Shown here: positions 61,401 through 64,000 of the stretch, one piece after another
Numbering within the stretch: position 1 is the stretch's first letter
Layout of the letters: each line of letters begins with the position of its first letter
Assembly (NCBI GenBank): GCA_026003495.1
Contig: BPHK01000001.1
Coordinates: 1,004,579-1,068,578 of the forward strand
Reading direction: 5' to 3'
Origin: Candidatus Kapaibacterium sp.
GTDB taxonomy: Bacteria > Bacteroidota > Ignavibacteria > Kapaibacteriales > NICIL-2
DNA: 64,000 bases
Notes under the pieces: model-generated
Told to the model about the DNA's origin: nothing
Database searches by the model: none
What the model saw: only the letters and a program-made list of their open reading frames with translations
Position numbers and translations under genes: made by a program

Positions 61401-63648
61401 TCCGTTCTACGTCTATGGCGAGCAACTGCTCGCGGTGGAACCCCAGCCAGGTTGGGATGTCTCGCCACGCGATACAGTCGTTCGGTTCCTCAATCCACTG
61501 GCTGTGGCCACACCGTATTTCTACCAGGCGCTTCTGCTTTCCTCGACTGGTGATACGCTTGCAACAGGTGAGCAATCGCCAGTTGAGCAACGCGCAACCC
61601 ATTGCCAATGGCGTATTCCGATCGCGATGCAGCCAGGGCAGGAGTACTGCATTCTCCTGCGGGCATTGAACATCGCAAGCCAAACGTGGACGCCGTGGCT
61701 TCGCATACCAGTTGTTGCTCGTGATAGTGTCCATATCGGACAGGTCGAACATCTCCAGGGACAGCCGAGCTGGTCCGAGAGCGTCTGGGATAGCCTTTCA
61801 CTGCAGTCGGACGGCTCGCTTGCCTTTACTACGTCAGTGGATATCGAGCTGATGTCTGCCGGTGGGTATCAAGAACGCCGCAGTGATACGCTCGTTGTGG
61901 TCGCGCAGCCGGGCTATCGCCTTCGGATCGGCGGGGTCAACGTTGCATCCGAGCGAAGCGACGAAACAGGTGTGCACCTTGCCGTCATCTCTGCACGTGA
62001 TGGAAGTGTCCGCACTGTCCGATGGTTTGCAACCTGGACGCAAACACCAGTGCCTCGGAGTGCGGGTGGGCCGGCTGAGCTTGCGGCATTTCTCCGCGAT
62101 TCAATCGCTGCTGACGAGTATCTGGCCATGGTCTCCTGTGGTCAAGCATGGGGGCTACAATACGCACAGTACGCTTCGTCTGTTGCCGAAGCGCTTGCCC
62201 TCTACGGTGCCGATAGTGCCGCACTGCTCAGCGGCAGTCGTTCGTACCTTTTCATAGGCATGCGTTCATCCAGTCGCCCGCTGGTTGCCGAGCGCATTGG
62301 AAATCAGCAGCGTTGGCAAGGCGGGGATACCCTCCAGTTGCGAGTGGCGCTGCCACTTTATCCATCCCAGGCGACCCTTCAGCTGCCAGTTGCTGGTCCA
62401 GCCGAGCAGTGGCAAGATGTGCGGATTGATCGCCAGTGCGTGCGATCGCATCTGCGGCTGGAAGTTTATGGGGGGCAAACTGCGGATCGAACGCCAACGC
62501 TCATCACCGCTGCCGACACTAGCGAGCTATCGCTCGCTGATGTTGATGCTGCGCAGTATCCATTTCTGCGCATCGTCGTGCGACTCGAGCGCGATGGAAG
62601 CGATGATTTTTCGCCATGCGCGATCACACGTGCTGTGCTCCGTTACCGTCCGCTTCCAGAACTTGCTGCAACGCTTACAGCAAGCGATGACACACCATTG
62701 CGTGGGGATACGATCGTGCTGAGAGCACAAGTAGTCAATCTGGTGACTCGCAGCGGCGTGCACCAGACGGACGTTCGCTGGATGCTGCGTGATAACACGG
62801 GGGCACTGATTCCAAGCGAAACGCTTCCATCGAGCTCGAGCACGCTTCTTGTCGGTGATACGGCACTCAGCGCTCTCCTTGCAACGACTTCGCTGCCAAA
62901 TCAATGTACCGCAGCGCTCGCGATCGAAACGCCTCGGGATCTTTACACATTCAACAACATCGCAGACCAGCCACTGATAATCAGGGCAGACCAAACGCCG
63001 CCGGTGGTTGTTGCGATTGCCGATGGCAGCGTGCTTGGGGATACAGCGTATGTCGCAGAGCGTGTTAACCTTGACATTGTCATGCTCGATTCTGCACGGG
63101 TACCTATCACCGACTCTACGGCACTCACGGTGCGACTCAACGGCGCACTTCTCCAGCGTGTGGCAGAATCGCTTGCGTTCTATCCAACTTCTTCTGCACT
63201 GCTCCGGTGGGCAGAGTATACTCTCGCGCGTGCTGGGCTCTCGGCAAGCGTGACGCTCGAACAAGGGGTGAACGTCCTCATGGTAACGGCTCAGGATGCA
63301 GTGGGAAATAGGGCAATATCCCGCTACGTGCTCGTTGTGCCAGATGCACTCACACTTGAGGATGGAAGTGTTGCACCTAATCCTGCGCAAGAGAGCGCTC
63401 GTGTGAGCGTTCGTTACCGTGGTTTCCAGCAGCGTGTCGCTGCTTGGCTGGAGCTCTACGATGCCCTTGGTCGCCGCGTCCGCTCCGAACGAATGCAGCT
63501 TGTCAATGGCTCCAACGCGATTGCGCTTCCGCTCGAAGACCAATCCAGCGGAGGGCAGTTGCAAAGTGGGACGTACTTCTGGCGACTGTGGCTGGAGCCG
63601 GTTGGAACTAGCCAGGCAATTGGGGGAATGATTGTCGTGGTGCGTTGA
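58438..63648 (+). CDS. PorU/gingipain-type C25 cysteine peptidase with T9SS sorting domain (1736 aa)
   Basis: A signal peptide begins at ATG 58438 (VLVFMFFVALETLALPS); ATG 58390 is the alternative. The N-terminal ~500 residues are beta-rich. The C25 core runs from about residue 520 to 880: RAVLLVGDASWDPRKVSSGA, the catalytic His752 in YIGHGAPRTLEVGGW and Cys782 in LASFSCQIGAFAE. Ig-like domains follow, then a C-terminal T9SS type-A sorting domain (GSVAPNPAQESARVSVRYRG, LYDALGRRVRSERMQL). PorU is the sortase that trims such domains and fixes cargo to the surface. Known PorU proteins are about 1100-1300 residues, so this could be PorU or a C25 cargo enzyme. Confidence 0.83.
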   Translation: MVLVFMFFVALETLALPSPERVPCRMHNSRSVPQGQSTWTLPIAYIETSNDGVALLPLAELLSVAPELRGRSSDGLHLRRKGRSIPIGFVDADGALSDDDTLYFVGSRPSGDTTYFDAYTSVATFEVWYDETLPPARLARDTATPEGRPQRYHLTIERHLEEEHEYVQGWLDNDRYRQTQTTFVTETVPGEGWRWSVVYPNRPFSSIPFAAPDPLRDDSILVELHYSSISDDIYTNPDNRLQLFYAGALRDSATYDGVRDGVLSFTLRPARDGCIVDSLVFQNAAPTTAAQAVDYITTRGIEYAAAWRDRLVGACSTEQAESVMLTNFSSPLVAVCDTVAGRWGIYRGEPGVLFRIAARGLPQRLAIAVGDTVLVNARYRFAVAWLDGTRTVQLFTENSPSAIAGLIGALPRGTPFAVALTDGRYVDDQLRTRLAAEGSSSASSLQAGVAFVAVGVRGEQTLWHERTGTGTAALVQWIETSRAQHVRVSVPLDIGAHGLVATGSASIEHARARRCGGIELVTDTSGADYIVITHAAFRPAAERLAQYRSRRNALRARVVDVQDIFDAFGHGEKSPHAIKAFLRYASEQWRKPAPRAVLLVGDASWDPRKVSSGAINDDFIPSYGKPVSDYWYTLLDSSTHPSMSIGRLPVRTVEEAQAIVDKIIEHDTMPWQHWQKQFLLITGGANPEEQLDFYQSVVYSLLPLLVDPYQRALCADTTLVSLYAGTASGAPIPAAIVNRINSGTVWVNYIGHGAPRTLEVGGWEPERLANRGRYPILASFSCQIGAFAEPSIQALGEDFLTAPNAGMIAVIATTGFGIRSYDDIVNSGIIATIARTRLRTLGDLLNAAKEFLNDGSQLAINTAMQTTLLGDPLTRVPLDTVPHPVLDRSTLSIASVPPAPVLSADADSVRIEATVFNAGVHSDSTVEFRILHTYQQRTDTVMLTLDGLCSPEHIAFTLPIHRMPGEHVLSVIIDPNGTLGARFDTVTIPFYVYGEQLLAVEPQPGWDVSPRDTVVRFLNPLAVATPYFYQALLLSSTGDTLATGEQSPVEQRATHCQWRIPIAMQPGQEYCILLRALNIASQTWTPWLRIPVVARDSVHIGQVEHLQGQPSWSESVWDSLSLQSDGSLAFTTSVDIELMSAGGYQERRSDTLVVVAQPGYRLRIGGVNVASERSDETGVHLAVISARDGSVRTVRWFATWTQTPVPRSAGGPAELAAFLRDSIAADEYLAMVSCGQAWGLQYAQYASSVAEALALYGADSAALLSGSRSYLFIGMRSSSRPLVAERIGNQQRWQGGDTLQLRVALPLYPSQATLQLPVAGPAEQWQDVRIDRQCVRSHLRLEVYGGQTADRTPTLITAADTSELSLADVDAAQYPFLRIVVRLERDGSDDFSPCAITRAVLRYRPLPELAATLTASDDTPLRGDTIVLRAQVVNLVTRSGVHQTDVRWMLRDNTGALIPSETLPSSSSTLLVGDTALSALLATTSLPNQCTAALAIETPRDLYTFNNIADQPLIIRADQTPPVVVAIADGSVLGDTAYVAERVNLDIVMLDSARVPITDSTALTVRLNGALLQRVAESLAFYPTSSALLRWAEYTLARAGLSASVTLEQGVNVLMVTAQDAVGNRAISRYVLVVPDALTLEDGSVAPNPAQESARVSVRYRGFQQRVAAWLELYDALGRRVRSERMQLVNGSNAIALPLEDQSSGGQLQSGTYFWRLWLEPVGTSQAIGGMIVVVR

Positions 63649-63694
63649 CCCTGGGGGAGATGCCACCTACCGAAATGCCTTGGCAAAAGCTCGG

Positions 63695-63702
63695 TATCTT
63701 TG
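63695..63702 (+). promoter_or_regulatory. Putative -7 element (TATCTTTG) for valS
   Basis: It lies 33 nt before ATG 63736 but only 12 nt before ATG 63715, so it favours the downstream start. Confidence 0.5.
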
Positions 63703-63735
63703 CACCTGCACGACATGTTGTTCAGCGTTTTGCGT

Positions 63736-64000
63736 ATGCAGCGACACTTCGATCGTCACTATGACCCTTCCACTGTCGAACGCTCGTGGTATTCCGAGTG
63801 GCTTCGGCTCGATCTGTTCTCGTGCCCAGATGAAACCGATCGCCCGCGTTACAGCATTTTGATGCCACCACCGAATGTGACCGGTGTGCTGACGATGGGG
63901 CACGTGCTCAACAACACGATTCAGGATCTCTACATCCGCTATCACCGCAAGCTTGGCAAAGTAGCGTGCTGGTTCCCAGGACTTGACCACGCCGGCATTG
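63736..64000 (+). CDS. valS: Valyl-tRNA synthetase, N-terminal part (runs off the window)
   Basis: The first 88 codons of a class I synthetase are visible: HFDRHYDPSTVERSWYSEWL, then SILMPPPNVTGVLTMGHVLN with the HIGH-type motif in the form TMGH, NNTIQDLYIRYHRKLGKVA and WFPGLDHAGI. The Pro-Pro-Pro-Asn-Val-Thr-Gly lead and LDHAGI are specific for ValS. The first His of HIGH is Thr, a variant I have also seen associated with ValS lineages carrying TLGH. ATG 63736 is chosen from the promoter spacing and the family N terminus; ATG 63715 is possible. It lies 87 nt after the C25 gene. Confidence 0.93.
   Translation, partial: MQRHFDRHYDPSTVERSWYSEWLRLDLFSCPDETDRPRYSILMPPPNVTGVLTMGHVLNNTIQDLYIRYHRKLGKVACWFPGLDHAGI

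Noticed and set aside
60535-61752. 405-codon minus-strand open frame inside the C25 gene
   Set aside because: No recognisable protein features; it lies across the catalytic His/Cys region of the clear plus-strand gene.
62527-63666. 379-codon minus-strand open frame at the 3' end of the C25 gene
   Set aside because: Composition like other shadow frames and overlap with the T9SS sorting domain coding.
1-64000. CRISPR array, insertion sequence or prophage
   Set aside because: No regularly spaced direct repeats, transposase, integrase or phage structural genes were seen; the genes are housekeeping and envelope functions.

Overview
The window is a gene-dense bacterial chromosome segment carrying about 42 protein genes, one tRNA gene, RNase P RNA and a cobalamin riboswitch. 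It most likely comes from the Bacteroidota/Chlorobiota side of the FCB group, and the Kapabacteria or Ignavibacteria would fit. This placement is inferred from four things: several secreted proteins end in type IX secretion (T9SS) type-A sorting domains; one gene encodes a PorU/gingipain-type C25 peptidase; a vitamin B12 receptor is paired with a BtuG-like lipoprotein; and many transcripts start downstream of a Bacteroidota-type -7 element (TAnnTTTG). No 16S gene is present to settle it.

Layout. 1-10202 (minus) is a tight operon of murD, ftsW, a large periplasmic TPR protein, an outer-membrane barrel, a SPOR protein, a TonB-like protein and a flippase-like gene that leaves the window with an apparent frameshift. 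A plus-strand TPR gene follows at 10316. 11254-18205 (minus) is an operon of a giant SBBP-repeat T9SS cargo protein, an OmpA-type protein and a MATE-like transporter. trmD-queC (minus) diverges from lysS, a site-2 protease gene, murB and a MoxR/ChlI-like ATPase gene (plus). 24904-28053 (minus) holds an arginase/agmatinase gene, dapD, a small membrane protein gene and a MEMO-family gene. terC lies at 28144 (plus). 28865-31734 (minus) holds Nif3, CdsZ-type zinc ribbon, rnpB, a lone HPt domain and a small exported protein. aspS with a lipoprotein gene and two glycosyltransferase genes (minus) follow. At 36434-39781 (plus) a cobalamin riboswitch with an attenuator-like platform precedes btuG-like and btuB genes. 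uvrA-lipB, tRNA-Gly and a universal stress protein gene come next. hflX with an unlisted 55-codon gene (minus) diverges from an OstA/LptA-like gene, a T9SS cargo gene and a barrel gene. The right end has a T9SS glycosidase-like gene and L-lysine 6-transaminase (both minus), a coiled-coil membrane protein of unknown role, the large C25 peptidase, and the start of valS.

Themes. Genes are packed with ATGA or TGATG overlaps. Eleven transcript starts have a TAnnTTTG-like box 25-34 nt before the first start codon and no clear Shine-Dalgarno, while GGAGG-type sites appear at some internal genes. The box position also decides several start codons. Much of the window serves the cell envelope: peptidoglycan synthesis, outer-membrane proteins, T9SS export, LPS-type assembly and TonB-dependent B12 uptake.
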